NCBI GenBank assembly: GCA_050949165.1
Contig: JBMNFF010000001.1
Span: 186,001-250,000, forward strand
Direction of reading: 5' to 3'
Source: DAIOXA01 sp050949165
GTDB taxonomy: Bacteria; Bacillota; Proteinivoracia; UBA4975
Length of the DNA stretch: 64,000 nt
The translations under genes and the position numbers were made by a program. Below, piece by piece: positions 30,804-41,486 of the stretch; the stretch's first letter is position 1; every line of letters starts with the position of its first letter. The notes beneath the pieces are model-generated. The model made no database searches. It had not been told where the DNA came from and saw only the letters and a program-made list of their open reading frames with translations.

Positions 30804-31610
30804 TTGCTATGCCAGCTCACCGGCGTAAGTAGATCTGGATACTACAAATGGCTAAAACGATCCAGGACTCTAACCGATGCTGACATTGAAGAACTCAAAC
30901 TAAAGGATAAAATCTCTGAATGCTATATGAAATCGCGATGTACTTATGGCCTACCAAGAATTAAATTGTGGCTTAGGGCCAGGGGAATAATTGTGAACCA
31001 TAAAAGGATATATAGGCTTATGAAGGAACTTAACATCCGTGCAATAATACGCAGGAAGCGGAAAAAGCTACCTAAAGTTCCGGAGGCCATTATTGCAGAG
31101 AATATCCTGAACAGGGACTTCGCAGCTTCTGCTCCTAACCAAAAATGGGTTGCCGATGTAACTCAGCTGCGCTTTGGATGGAAGCCGTTGTATTTGTGCA
31201 CGATACTTGATCTGTTTAACAATGAAGTAGTCGCATATACGGTAGGCAACCAGAATAGCGCTGAATTTGTAATAGGTACCTTCAAGCACGCTATTGCTGG
31301 TAAGAAGATAGAGAAGCTTATATTCCATAGTGATAGAGGCGCCAACTTTACATCGAAAAGGTTCCAAGAAACACTGTTGGAATACGGGATCGAGCCAAGC
31401 ATGTCGAGAACGGGTAACTGCTGGGATAATGCTTGCATAGAGTCTTTTTTTAGCCATCTGAAAGCGGAAACCTTCTACCTGGAGAACTTGCAGACAGAAG
31501 CCGAGATTAGGAAAGCGATCTCCAGATACATACATTGGTACAATAATGAACGTATTCAACTGAAACTAGGTAGCAGCCCGGTTGCATACCGCCGCAGAAA
31601 CGCAGCATAG
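30804..31610 (+). CDS. IS3-family transposase OrfB (DDE integrase domain)
   Basis: 268 residues from TTG 30804, but the frame is open back to the slippery site at 30702. The active transposase is therefore expected to be an OrfA-OrfB fusion made by -1 frameshifting. Seen: the HTH_21-like start LTGVSRSGYYKWLKR, then the rve domain with catalytic Asp in WVADVTQLRF, Asp in FHSDRGANFTS, and Glu in CIESFFSHLKAE; the end is YIHWYNNERIQLKLG. Full length for the family, with no internal stop. Confidence 0.95.
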   Translation: MLCQLTGVSRSGYYKWLKRSRTLTDADIEELKLKDKISECYMKSRCTYGLPRIKLWLRARGIIVNHKRIYRLMKELNIRAIIRRKRKKLPKVPEAIIAENILNRDFAASAPNQKWVADVTQLRFGWKPLYLCTILDLFNNEVVAYTVGNQNSAEFVIGTFKHAIAGKKIEKLIFHSDRGANFTSKRFQETLLEYGIEPSMSRTGNCWDNACIESFFSHLKAETFYLENLQTEAEIRKAISRYIHWYNNERIQLKLGSSPVAYRRRNAA

Positions 31611-31634
31611 TGTTGCAGATATTTATTTGTCTAC

Positions 31635-31837
31635 TTGACAGGGGTAAGTCCACGCTTCTCCTTGTCGTGCGACATCAGGGACGTTTCTCCCTGTCGCAAC
31701 CCTTAGAGTTTCCACGGCGGCATGTCTTTTATTAGTTCCGCCTATCCTTTGCGGCAGATAGGCAGTCCCTGTGCGACAAACTGTAACGTCCCTGCTGTCG
31801 CGTTGTGCGACAAACTGAAACGTCCCTGCTGTCGCGG
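31635..31837. repeat. REP-like palindromic repeat cluster
   Basis: One unit (31667-31698) folds as TGCGA-bulge-CAGGGA / TCCCTG-TCGCA. Two adjacent 34-base units (31770-31803, 31804-31837) are identical at 32 positions; each has GCGACA...TGTCGC ends. A degraded unit lies at about 31635-31666. The patch separates the IS from the valS promoter and contains no gene. Such units in Bacillota are often linked to IS200-like REP transposases, none of which is in the window. Confidence 0.8.
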
Positions 31838-31838
31838 C

Positions 31839-31867
31839 TTGACTTGTTGGTCCCGGTGCAGTATTAT
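31839..31867 (+). promoter_or_regulatory. Promoter of the valS T-box transcript
   Basis: TTGACT (31839-31844), 17 bases, TATTAT (31862-31867), directly after the last REP-like unit. Confidence 0.85.
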
Positions 31868-31874
31868 ATGGTAA

Positions 31875-32102
31875 ATTCATATTGTAAAAGGCTGTGAAGG
31901 GGAGGAGTAAGGCACCCGCTGCCGGTTTAGAGAGGAGAACCCAGGCTGAAAGTTCTCCCGGCATGGAGTCTGAAGGTCGCCCTGGAGCCAGCGCGTTTTT
32001 GCGCCGGGTTTCCCGTTATCAAATGAGCCGGGCTCTTTGGCCCGGGAATTAAGGTGGTACCGCGAGCACTTCGCCCTTATGGGTGAAGTGCTCTTTCTTT
32101 TA
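31875..32102 (+). promoter_or_regulatory. T-box leader, specifier GUC (valine)
   Basis: A tRNA-sensing riboswitch. The conserved T-box AAGGTGGTACCGCG is at 32051-32064. Upstream is a stem I region with AGAGA and a specifier segment TGAAGGTCGC in which GTC (31976-31978) reads as a valine codon, matching the downstream valS. A purine-rich leader (GGGGAGGAG) lies at the 5' end. Uncharged tRNA-Val would pair with the T-box and prevent the terminator. Confidence 0.93.
32064..32102 (+). terminator. T-box-controlled terminator before valS
   Basis: A 13-bp stem GAGCACTTCGCCC/GGGTGAAGTGCTC (one G-U) with loop TTAT, then TTTCTTTT. Confidence 0.93.
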
Positions 32103-32121
32103 ATGCTAAGGAGGGATAGTT

Positions 32122-34716
<2,595 letters not shown>

Positions 34717-34718
34717 CG

Positions 34719-35942
34719 ATGACAGCCCTGGCCTGGCTGGAGGGGCTACCCAGATTCAGCGTCGTCAAGTACAATTTGTACCGGACTTGGCTGTTGCTGT
34801 CGACCTTGGTGCCGGATTTTGCCGAGTTCGACATCTACTTTATCACCGGCACCAAGGGCAAGGGGACGGTGGCAGCCAGCACGGCGGCCATCCTCCGGGC
34901 CGCAGGTATCTCCACGGGGCTGGTGACTTCGCCCCATCTCATCAGTCCCCGGGAGCGGGTGAATCTCAATGGATCCGATATCTCCACCGAGGAGCTGGAG
35001 GAGTGCCTGGGCCGGGTGAAGAGGGGACTGCTGCCCCTGGCGGGTGGGCAGGGAGAGTGGATATTCTCGGAAGTGCTCTTGGTCGCCGCCCTCCTCTGGT
35101 TTCGGGAGCGGGGGGCCAACACCGTGGTGCTGGAAGCGGGGCTGGGGGGAAGGCTGGATCCCGGCAATGTCTTCCGGCGGCCCCGGGCCACCTGTATCAC
35201 CTCGGTGGCCCGGGAACATGCCGGCATCTTGGGAGAGACCCTGGCGGAAATTGCCGCCGAGAAGGCGGGGATCGTCAAGCCGAAGACCCCCCTGATTACC
35301 GCCGCCGAAGGTGAGGCCCTGGCGGTGATTAGCCGCAGGGCGGAGCACTTTGGGGCGCCCCTTTTCCGGCATGGGGTGGAGTTTCAGTGGCAGGACGGCT
35401 CGCCGGTGCGACTGCGCCTGCCCGAGCGAAGCCTGTCTTTTCAGGCAAAACCCGAAACCCCGGCAACCCAGGTCAATAAAGCCATGGCCGCCTGCATGGC
35501 CTCCCTGGACAAGCGGGTGGGGGACGAGGCAATTATTCAGGGGATTTTGGCGCCGGGACTTCCGGGCCGGTTTGAAATCCATCCCGGCTCACCCACCCTG
35601 GTTCTGGACGTGGCCCACACCCCGGAAGCGGTGGCCAACCTGGTCCAGGGAGTGGAAAAGTTCTTTCCCGGCAAGCGGGTGGCCTATGTGGCGGGCTTCC
35701 TGGCCGATAAGGCGGCGGAGGCCATGCTCAGGGGGATGGCATCGGGGAACAAGGTGTACTGCGCTCCGGTTCAGGACAGCCGCAGCTTTGATGTGGCGGG
35801 AATCGACATCCCGGGGGTGAGAAGCGCCCCCTCCATCGCCGCCGCCATGGGTGAAGCAGCCGCCGGGGTCGATGTCCTCTGCGTCACTGGTTCTTTTTCT
35901 GCGGTGCGGGAGGCAAAGGCCGTGTTGTCAAGGGAGTTCTAG
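34719..35942 (+). CDS. folC: Folylpolyglutamate synthase/dihydrofolate synthase
   Basis: 407 residues, Mur-ligase superfamily. It adds glutamate to dihydropteroate and to folates, in the cytoplasm, using ATP. Seen: the P-loop TGTKGKGTVAAS (usual TNGKGS is TKGKGT here), the folate-site TSPHLISPRERV, the omega-loop region LEAGLGGRLDPGNV, SVAREHAGILGET, and the C-terminal VLDVAHTPEAVANL. The valS-folC pair in one transcript is standard in Bacillota. Slightly short for the family (about 420-440). Confidence 0.95.
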   Translation: MTALAWLEGLPRFSVVKYNLYRTWLLLSTLVPDFAEFDIYFITGTKGKGTVAASTAAILRAAGISTGLVTSPHLISPRERVNLNGSDISTEELEECLGRVKRGLLPLAGGQGEWIFSEVLLVAALLWFRERGANTVVLEAGLGGRLDPGNVFRRPRATCITSVAREHAGILGETLAEIAAEKAGIVKPKTPLITAAEGEALAVISRRAEHFGAPLFRHGVEFQWQDGSPVRLRLPERSLSFQAKPETPATQVNKAMAACMASLDKRVGDEAIIQGILAPGLPGRFEIHPGSPTLVLDVAHTPEAVANLVQGVEKFFPGKRVAYVAGFLADKAAEAMLRGMASGNKVYCAPVQDSRSFDVAGIDIPGVRSAPSIAAAMGEAAAGVDVLCVTGSFSAVREAKAVLSREF

Positions 35943-35980
35943 TTTGCTAGAATGAGTGGGAATGAGGAAGGGTGAGGCAG

Positions 35981-37552
35981 ATGGGCAATCGCATCGTCGA
36001 ATTCAGCCGCGGCTCAAAGTTTTACTATGAACTGGGCAATTACTACTATTATAAGAACAATCTGGACCGGGCACTGGCCTACTATCAGCGGGCCCTTGCT
36101 GTGGATCCCGCCAACCCGGTCAACTATTTTAATGTCGCCTGCCTGCTCAGCGAGTTGGGCAAGTACCGGGAGTCCATCTCCCTCTTTAAGAAGGTAACGG
36201 AAATGGACAGCAGCATCAGTGAATCCTGGTTCTGGCTGGCCATGAACCACGGCCAGCTCCGGCAGTACAAAGAGGCGTGTCGCTATCTGCGCAAGTATTT
36301 GGAGCAGGAACCCGAGGGCGATTACAGTTGGCAGGCCGAAGAGATTCTGGAGTACCTGCGCTCGGATTTGCCCATGCTCAGCCCCAGACAGCGCATGATG
36401 ATTGACTGCCTCTGCACCAGCGGCATCGACCTGGTCAGCCAGGGCAGGCTGCAGGAAGCCGTTAAGTGCTTTGCCCGGGCCAGCGCCATCGAGCCCGAGA
36501 TGGCTGCGCCTAAGAACAATCTCGCCCTCTCGTGGTTCTACCTGGGCGATATGGGTAAGGCCCTGGAGTTGACCTGGGAAATCCTGGACTCAGAACCCAA
36601 TAATGTCTTTGCCAACTGCAACCTCTGTACCTTTTACTTCATCTTAAATGACCAGCTCTCCCTGCGCCGGCAAGTTCGGGTTCTGGACACCCTCTGGAGC
36701 GATGATCCCGACGAGATGTTAAAGCTGGGCACCACTTACGGGCTCCTGGGCCTGGACCGCAAGGCCCTGGATGCCTTCCGACACCTGCACGGACTTGGCT
36801 ACAGGAGTTTTGAGCTCCTCTTGCTCCTGGGCATCGCCTACTTTAATTGTAAGTATTTTTCCCAGGCTGCCAAAGTTTTTGAACGGGTCAACGCCCTGGA
36901 GCCGGATAACCCCTACGGAATATACCGCATCCTCTGCACCGATCCCCCGGGGATTAAGCTGCCCTACCACCTGCAGGTGCCCCAGCAAGCAATTGCCGGC
37001 ATCCTCGGCACCGAGTCGGTGGAGGCCCATTTGCAGGAGTTAAAATCCAGCCCCGACCTGTGGCCGCAGCTCATATGGCTGGTGCGCCACGGCAACGCCT
37101 CTGCCCGCAAGACCATCCTTGAGACCATCGGCGCACTCCGGCACCTGCCCCTGACCGAGCAAGTCGCCGCATTGGTCTGGGATGAAAGCATGGACAGCCA
37201 CGGCCGGCGAACGATCTACGCCCATTTGGTGCGGCAGGGGTTTCCCGTGCTGGAAGAGCGTTTTTGGAACCGGGGACGCTTTTCCCACAACCGCGCCCGA
37301 GTATTGGCCGGGGCGCTGGCTGATCTGGCCCAGGCCGGCCACGACTACGATGTTCTGTACAGCGCCTACACCGCCTGGTCAGTATTTTGCCGCCGGAAGA
37401 ACAAGCGAATCAGGGACGTAGAGTTGTGGCGGGCGGCGCTATTCCTCATGGTCTCCGGTCTGGACCAGCTGGAAGCTGTTGCAGGCAAGTTCGCCCTCGC
37501 TCCGGTTAGCCTGCGTAGGGCTGTGGCGGAGTTCTCCTTTTTTACCCTCTAA
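35981..37552 (+). CDS. Tetratricopeptide-repeat protein
   Basis: About 523 residues, without signal peptide or membrane segment. At least three TPR units are seen near the N-terminus (FYYELGNYYYYKNNLDRALA, YFNVACLLSELGKYRESISL, WFWLAMNHGQLRQYKEACRY), further ones around residues 150-220 and 280-310. The C-terminal ~200 residues are helical without clear repeats. Such proteins act as protein-binding scaffolds; the partner is unknown. ATG 35981 is used; GTG 35972 is an alternative closer to GAGG. It follows folC by 38 bases and ends at a terminator. Confidence 0.85.
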   Translation: MGNRIVEFSRGSKFYYELGNYYYYKNNLDRALAYYQRALAVDPANPVNYFNVACLLSELGKYRESISLFKKVTEMDSSISESWFWLAMNHGQLRQYKEACRYLRKYLEQEPEGDYSWQAEEILEYLRSDLPMLSPRQRMMIDCLCTSGIDLVSQGRLQEAVKCFARASAIEPEMAAPKNNLALSWFYLGDMGKALELTWEILDSEPNNVFANCNLCTFYFILNDQLSLRRQVRVLDTLWSDDPDEMLKLGTTYGLLGLDRKALDAFRHLHGLGYRSFELLLLLGIAYFNCKYFSQAAKVFERVNALEPDNPYGIYRILCTDPPGIKLPYHLQVPQQAIAGILGTESVEAHLQELKSSPDLWPQLIWLVRHGNASARKTILETIGALRHLPLTEQVAALVWDESMDSHGRRTIYAHLVRQGFPVLEERFWNRGRFSHNRARVLAGALADLAQAGHDYDVLYSAYTAWSVFCRRKNKRIRDVELWRAALFLMVSGLDQLEAVAGKFALAPVSLRRAVAEFSFFTL

Positions 37553-37558
37553 GAGATT

Positions 37559-37583
37559 GAGGCCTTGACGGCCTCTTTTTTTT
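37559..37583 (+). terminator. Terminator of the valS-folC-TPR operon
   Basis: Stem GAGGCC/GGCCTC with loop TTGAC, then eight T. Confidence 0.92.
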
Positions 37584-37645
37584 GCCTGGATTGGGCGGCG
37601 TATTTTTTCTGGGAAATGAATATGTTTTAGCGGGGGGATGGAATA

Positions 37646-38401
37646 GTGGCCAATCTGGACTGCGGATTTAAAGCCGGCAAAATCTATGTTAACGAGCCCC
37701 GCAGGCTTTCGCTGCCGCGAAAACTGCCGCTGGGCAATGGTTGGCGGGGGTTGGTGCTCATCGGGGCTGGGGTGCTCCTATATCTGGAAATTTGGGAGCT
37801 CAGCCTCTTGACCTTTGCCCTTGCCGTGTTCTGGAGCCTGCTGGCGGGCATAATAATAAAATGGCGGCGGATTCTGGTGCGGCAGCGGGTGCTCCTCTTG
37901 CTCCGCCGGGGCATGGTTTCGGAAGCCCTTGCCCTGTGGGGAGAACCAGAGCCAGGGAGTCTGGTATGGTGGCGGCACTTGATTGCCCTCTTTAAAGCCG
38001 GAGACTGGCGGGAAGCTACCCGGCGCCTGGAAGCGGTGGAAGCGGGTAAGGAGAGGGATTATCTCTTGGCTGCTGCGTACCTGGGGCAAAACCTGCCGGT
38101 CCGGGCCCTGGCCCTCTGTCCGCCCAAACCCCAGGGAAAGTGGCGGCTCCTCAAGGCCCAGGCCTATTTTCAGCTGGGGGAATGGAAGAAGGTCCTTGGC
38201 GTTCTTCGGGGCGGGGGGCGGCTGGATGAGAACCAGGCCCTGGAGTGGGCCTGGCTCAAGGGCGCCAGCTATTACTTCCTGGAACAGTATAAGCCGGCCG
38301 TCAAGCTCCTGGGCCAGGTGGCGGCGCAGAAGCAGGAGGCGTATGCCCGGTCGGAAGCCTGGCTGCGAGATGCCATTGCCAAGTTGGATAAGGAGGAATG
38401 A
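37646..38401 (+). CDS. Membrane-anchored TPR-like protein
   Basis: 251 residues, GTG start with GGGGGATGG upstream. Two hydrophobic segments near residues 36-70 (GLVLIGAGVLLYLEIWE and LLTFALAVFWSLLAGIII) are followed by a positively charged stretch (KWRRILVRQRVLLLLRRG). The rest is helical, with TPR-like spacing (YLLAAAYLGQNLPVRALALC, LLKAQAYFQLGEWKKVLGVL, WLKGASYYFLEQYKPAVKLL), probably cytoplasmic. No family recognised. Its stop overlaps the region of the downstream pdaB ribosome site, so the two are co-expressed. Confidence 0.8.
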   Translation: MANLDCGFKAGKIYVNEPRRLSLPRKLPLGNGWRGLVLIGAGVLLYLEIWELSLLTFALAVFWSLLAGIIIKWRRILVRQRVLLLLRRGMVSEALALWGEPEPGSLVWWRHLIALFKAGDWREATRRLEAVEAGKERDYLLAAAYLGQNLPVRALALCPPKPQGKWRLLKAQAYFQLGEWKKVLGVLRGGGRLDENQALEWAWLKGASYYFLEQYKPAVKLLGQVAAQKQEAYARSEAWLRDAIAKLDKEE

Positions 38402-38403
38402 GG

Positions 38404-39123
38404 ATGAAGAAGGTTGTCCTTTTGCTGATCCTTGCGCTCCTGGTGGGCGGGTGCACTGCCGACACCGTTGCCCCTGCTTCCAAGAAATTGCCTATCTACT
38501 CGGTGGCCAGGGAGGACAATAAGCTTTCAATATCCTTCGATGCAGCCTGGGGGACGGAATACACCCGGGATATTTTGGACATTCTGGACCAGTATGAAAT
38601 AAAGACGACTTTTTTCGTGGTCCAGTTCTGGGTGGAAGATTACCCGGAAATGGCCCGGGAAATCGTCAACCGTGGCCACGAGTTGGGCAATCACTCGGCC
38701 ACTCATCCCCAGATGGGAGACCTCTCGGCGGCGGAAATCGAGAGGGAGATCATGGCCACCCATGAGACCATCCGGGAGATAACCGGCTTTGAAGCCAAGC
38801 TGTTCCGCCCGCCCTTCGGCCACTACTCGGGACCAATGCTGGAGAAGATTGAGTCCCTGGGCTATTACACCATCCAATGGGATGTGGATTCCTTGGACTG
38901 GAAGGAGCGGGGGACGGAAGAGGTGGTCCAGCGGGTGACCCGATTGGCCGGGCCCGGTTCCATCGTGCTCTTTCATAACAATGCCAAGTACATCACCCAG
39001 GCGCTCCCCTTGATCCTGGAGGACTTTCGCCGGCGCAATCTGGAGGTGGTGCCCGTCTCGGAACTTATCTATTACGAAGATTACATCATCGATCATGAGG
39101 GCAGGCAACACCGGCGCCAGTAG
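38404..39123 (+). CDS. pdaB: Polysaccharide deacetylase, PdaB family (sporulation)
   Basis: About 239 residues. MKKVVLLLILALLVGGC is a lipoprotein signal, so it acts on the outer face of the membrane, probably on cortex peptidoglycan during sporulation. NodB domain: motif 1 LSISFDAAWGTEY (the second Asp of classical DD is replaced, as in PdaB), motif 2 HELGNHSATHPQMG with the HxxxxH metal ligands, and motif 3 LFRPPFGHYSG. The end IVLFHNNAKYITQALPLILE is typical. ATG 38404 is chosen because AGGAGG ends 7 bases upstream; ATG 38398 is only one base from it. A strong terminator follows. Confidence 0.93.
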   Translation: MKKVVLLLILALLVGGCTADTVAPASKKLPIYSVAREDNKLSISFDAAWGTEYTRDILDILDQYEIKTTFFVVQFWVEDYPEMAREIVNRGHELGNHSATHPQMGDLSAAEIEREIMATHETIREITGFEAKLFRPPFGHYSGPMLEKIESLGYYTIQWDVDSLDWKERGTEEVVQRVTRLAGPGSIVLFHNNAKYITQALPLILEDFRRRNLEVVPVSELIYYEDYIIDHEGRQHRRQ

Positions 39124-39171
39124 TCTTGGCGGTAGGGTCGCACAGCAATGCGCCTGAAAAGCTGTGTATTT

Positions 39172-39206
39172 AAACAGGCTGCACGGGAAATGCAGCCTGT
39201 TTCTGT
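39172..39206 (+). terminator. Terminator of pdaB
   Basis: A perfect 12-bp stem AAACAGGCTGCA/TGCAGCCTGTTT with a 7-base loop. The T-tract is in the stem foot (TTTCTGTT). Confidence 0.88.
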
Positions 39207-39234
39207 TGCCTTCCCCGGCCGGGCATGTTAAAAT
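39206..39234 (+). promoter_or_regulatory. Promoter of rex
   Basis: TTGCCT (39206-39211), 17 bases, TAAAAT (39229-39234). Confidence 0.6.
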
Positions 39235-39242
39235 TTTTACGT
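39225..39242. promoter_or_regulatory. Candidate Rex operator
   Basis: ATGTTAAAATTTTTACGT is a near-palindrome (7 of 9 pairs) resembling the Rex consensus TTGTTAA-N4-TTAACAA. It covers the -10 box of rex itself, suggesting autoregulation by the NADH/NAD+ ratio. Confidence 0.45.
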
Positions 39243-39268
39243 ATTTAAGTATAAGGAGGGATGGTTAT

Positions 39269-39892
39269 TTGACGGGTAAAGTGCAAAGGATACCTGATGT
39301 TGTGATTCGCCGATTGCCAGTATACCTCCGCTACCTCCAGCAACTGCAGAACTATGACGTAGAAACGGTCTCTTCCCACCAAATTGGCCACGACCTCAAC
39401 CTCAACCCCGCCCAGATTCGCAAGGACCTTTCAATTTTTGGGGATTTTGGCGTCAAGGGAATGGGATACCGGGTTTCTGAACTGGCTGCTAAGCTTTCCG
39501 CCATTTTGGGCTTGGACAAGGAAATCCCCATCGTCCTCATCGGCGTCGGTAATTTGGGCGCCGCCCTGTGCCGGTATAACCGCTATCAGCAGACCGCCAC
39601 GAAAATTGTCGGCCTGTTTGACGGGCATCCTTCCAAGGTTGGCGAAGTTCACGGCTCTCTGGAGGTCAGGCCAATGGAAGAATTGGTGGATTTTGTCCGG
39701 GAAAATCAAATCAAGCTGGCAATTATTGCCGTTCCTGCCACTGCCGCTCAATCGGTTTGCGATGCCCTGGTCGCCTCCGGCATAAAAGCGATCCTGAACT
39801 TTGCGCCTGTGCTTCTCAATGTCCCCGATGGGGTGCGGGTTCAGAATTCTGATGTAACGGCTGAACTTCAGGCATTAGCATACTATTTATAA
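39269..39892 (+). CDS. rex: Redox-sensing transcriptional repressor Rex
   Basis: 207 residues, family length. Rex binds DNA when NADH is low and controls fermentation and electron-transport genes. N-terminal winged helix (about residues 5-80; VIRRLPVYLRYLQQL, AQIRKDLSIFGDFGVKGMGY) and a Rossmann domain with VLIGVGNLGAALCRY and LGLFDGHP-like FDGHPSKVG. TTG 39269 is chosen because AAGGAGGG lies 8 bases before it; the frame extends upstream through a terminator without a ribosome site. It is a plausible regulator of the downstream aspA and rnf genes. Confidence 0.95.
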   Translation: MTGKVQRIPDVVIRRLPVYLRYLQQLQNYDVETVSSHQIGHDLNLNPAQIRKDLSIFGDFGVKGMGYRVSELAAKLSAILGLDKEIPIVLIGVGNLGAALCRYNRYQQTATKIVGLFDGHPSKVGEVHGSLEVRPMEELVDFVRENQIKLAIIAVPATAAQSVCDALVASGIKAILNFAPVLLNVPDGVRVQNSDVTAELQALAYYL

Positions 39893-39925
39893 GACTTCAT
39901 CTTTTGGGGGAGGGCAGGATTTCTT

Positions 39926-39954
39926 CTGTCATTAGCGAAGTTTATTCCTATAAC
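39926..39954 (+). promoter_or_regulatory. Possible aspA promoter
   Basis: CTGTCA (39926-39931), 17 bases, TATAAC (39949-39954), 28 bases before the aspA start. Confidence 0.5.
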
Positions 39955-39981
39955 CAGAGCATATCATGAGGAGGATTCGTG

Positions 39982-41394
39982 GTGGTACCTTACAGGCGCG
40001 AGCGGGATCTTCTCGGCGACAGGGAAGTTCCCCAGGATGTATACTATGGAATTCAGACTGCTCGGGCCCTGGAAAACTTTCCAATCACCGGCTACAAGCC
40101 CCATCGTGAGCTGGTGCTGGCCCTGGCCCATGTCAAAAAAGCCGCTGCCCAAGCCAATATCAAGGTCCAGCGACTCAATGCCACCACAGGCAATGCTATC
40201 GTTGCAGCCTGTGATGAAATTCTTGCAGGGAAGCTAATCGACCAATTTGTGGTGGATGTCATTCAGGGTGGAGCAGGTACCTCCCTGAATATGAACGCCA
40301 ACGAAGTCATCGCCAACCGAGCCATCGAGCTCCTGGGCGGCAAAAAAGGAGAGTATATCCTGGTTTCGCCCAATACTCATGTCAACATGGCTCAGTCCAC
40401 CAACGATGCCTTTCCCACCGCTATAAAGATTGCCGCCCTGAACCTTTCCAATTCCTTGGTGGAAGCCCTGACAGGGTTGGGACAAGCCCTGAGAGCCAAG
40501 GAGCAGGAATTTGACGGCATCATCAAGATGGGACGCACCCACCTGCAGGATGCGGTCCCCATTCGCTTGGGCCAGGAGTTTGGCGCCTGGGCTTGCGCCA
40601 TTGCCAGGGATGTGGAGCGAGTTCAAACGGCGGCCCAGGGGCTGACCAGGATCAGCATGGGCGCCACCGCCGTGGGCACGGGCCTGAATGCAGATGTCGA
40701 ATATATTGAATATGTCACCGAGTTGTTGGCGGAAAATACGGGACTGCCCCTGTCCCGCACCGAAAATATGGTGGACTCTACCCAGAACACCGATGTCTAT
40801 GTCGCCCTTTCCGCCGCCCTGAGGATATGCGCCGTGAACCTCTCGAAAATGGCCAACGACTTGCGCCTGCTGGCCTCGGGTCCCAGGTGCGGTCTCAATG
40901 AGATAAACCTGCCGGCCATGCAGCCGGGGTCCTCAATCATGCCGGGTAAGGTCAATCCCGTAATGGCCGAGGTGGTAAACCAAGTTGCCTTCCAGGTCAT
41001 GGGCAACGATTTGACGGTGACTTTGGCAGCCGAGGCCGGGCAACTGGAGCTCAACGTCATGGAGCCGGTCCTGACCTTTAACCTCCTTCAGTCTCTGGAC
41101 ATCCTGCGCAATGTGGCCACCGTCTTTACCGAGAAATGTGTCAGGGGAATCACTGCCAATGTCCAGCGTTGCCGTCAGATGGTGGAGCAGAGCGTGGGAA
41201 TTATAACCGCCATCAACCCCCATGTGGGCTATGAAACTGCAACCCTCATCGCCAAGGAAGCGATTACCACCGGCCGGCCCATTCGCGAAATAGTTCTGGA
41301 ACGCGGTATCCTAAGCGAAGAGGAGTTGGATATAATCCTTAACCCGCAGGAGATGACCAAACCGGGAATAGCCGGGGCTAACCTGCTAAAATAA
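39982..41394 (+). CDS. aspA: Aspartate ammonia-lyase
   Basis: About 470 residues. It converts L-aspartate to fumarate and ammonia in the cytoplasm. Fumarase/aspartase superfamily signature GSSIMPGKVNPVMAE (about residue 317 on) with the catalytic loop serine. Other aspartase-type stretches are RERDLLGDREVPQDVYYGIQ, QGGAGTSLNMNANEVIANRA and TGLNADVEYIEYV; this pattern is closer to aspartases than to FumC. GAGGAGG lies 7 bases before GTG 39982; GTG 39979 is an alternative. It could feed fumarate to anaerobic respiration. It stands between rex and the rnf operon. Confidence 0.93.
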   Translation: MVPYRRERDLLGDREVPQDVYYGIQTARALENFPITGYKPHRELVLALAHVKKAAAQANIKVQRLNATTGNAIVAACDEILAGKLIDQFVVDVIQGGAGTSLNMNANEVIANRAIELLGGKKGEYILVSPNTHVNMAQSTNDAFPTAIKIAALNLSNSLVEALTGLGQALRAKEQEFDGIIKMGRTHLQDAVPIRLGQEFGAWACAIARDVERVQTAAQGLTRISMGATAVGTGLNADVEYIEYVTELLAENTGLPLSRTENMVDSTQNTDVYVALSAALRICAVNLSKMANDLRLLASGPRCGLNEINLPAMQPGSSIMPGKVNPVMAEVVNQVAFQVMGNDLTVTLAAEAGQLELNVMEPVLTFNLLQSLDILRNVATVFTEKCVRGITANVQRCRQMVEQSVGIITAINPHVGYETATLIAKEAITTGRPIREIVLERGILSEEELDIILNPQEMTKPGIAGANLLK

Positions 41395-41398
41395 ATCG

Positions 41399-41420
41399 GG
41401 AAAAAGACAGTTCTTTTTCC
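41399..41420 (+). terminator. Possible terminator after aspA
   Basis: An 8-bp stem GGAAAAAG/CTTTTTCC with loop ACAGTT; no T-tract beyond the stem, so weak. Confidence 0.5.
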
Positions 41421-41447
41421 TCTCAGCTGGAAAGTGCTAGTTATCAC

Positions 41448-41486
41448 GAGAACAACAATTTTTTCCCACCCGGGAGCGCTGTTCTC
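41448..41486 (+). promoter_or_regulatory. Inverted repeat in the rnf leader
   Basis: GAGAACA (41448-41454) and TGTTCTC (41480-41486) face each other 25 bases upstream of rnfC, with T6 between them. It could be an operator or a leader hairpin; nothing more can be said. Confidence 0.35.

Larger units (their letters stand above)
30361..31633 (+). mobile_element. IS3-family insertion sequence (about 1273 bp)
   Basis: Contains orfA and orfB in overlapping phases with a frameshift site. Left end TAGACAATAAAAAG and the reverse complement of the right end TAGACAAATAAATA agree at about 17 of the first 24 bases, forming imperfect terminal inverted repeats. The element starts two bases after the dacF stop codon. 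I found no clear target duplication. Both genes look intact, so the element may be active. Codon use is more AT-rich than the neighbours, as expected for recent arrival. Confidence 0.88.

Noticed and set aside
31635..31837. CRISPR array
   Set aside because: The repeats are palindromic, directly adjacent and without spacers of uniform length; no cas genes are present.
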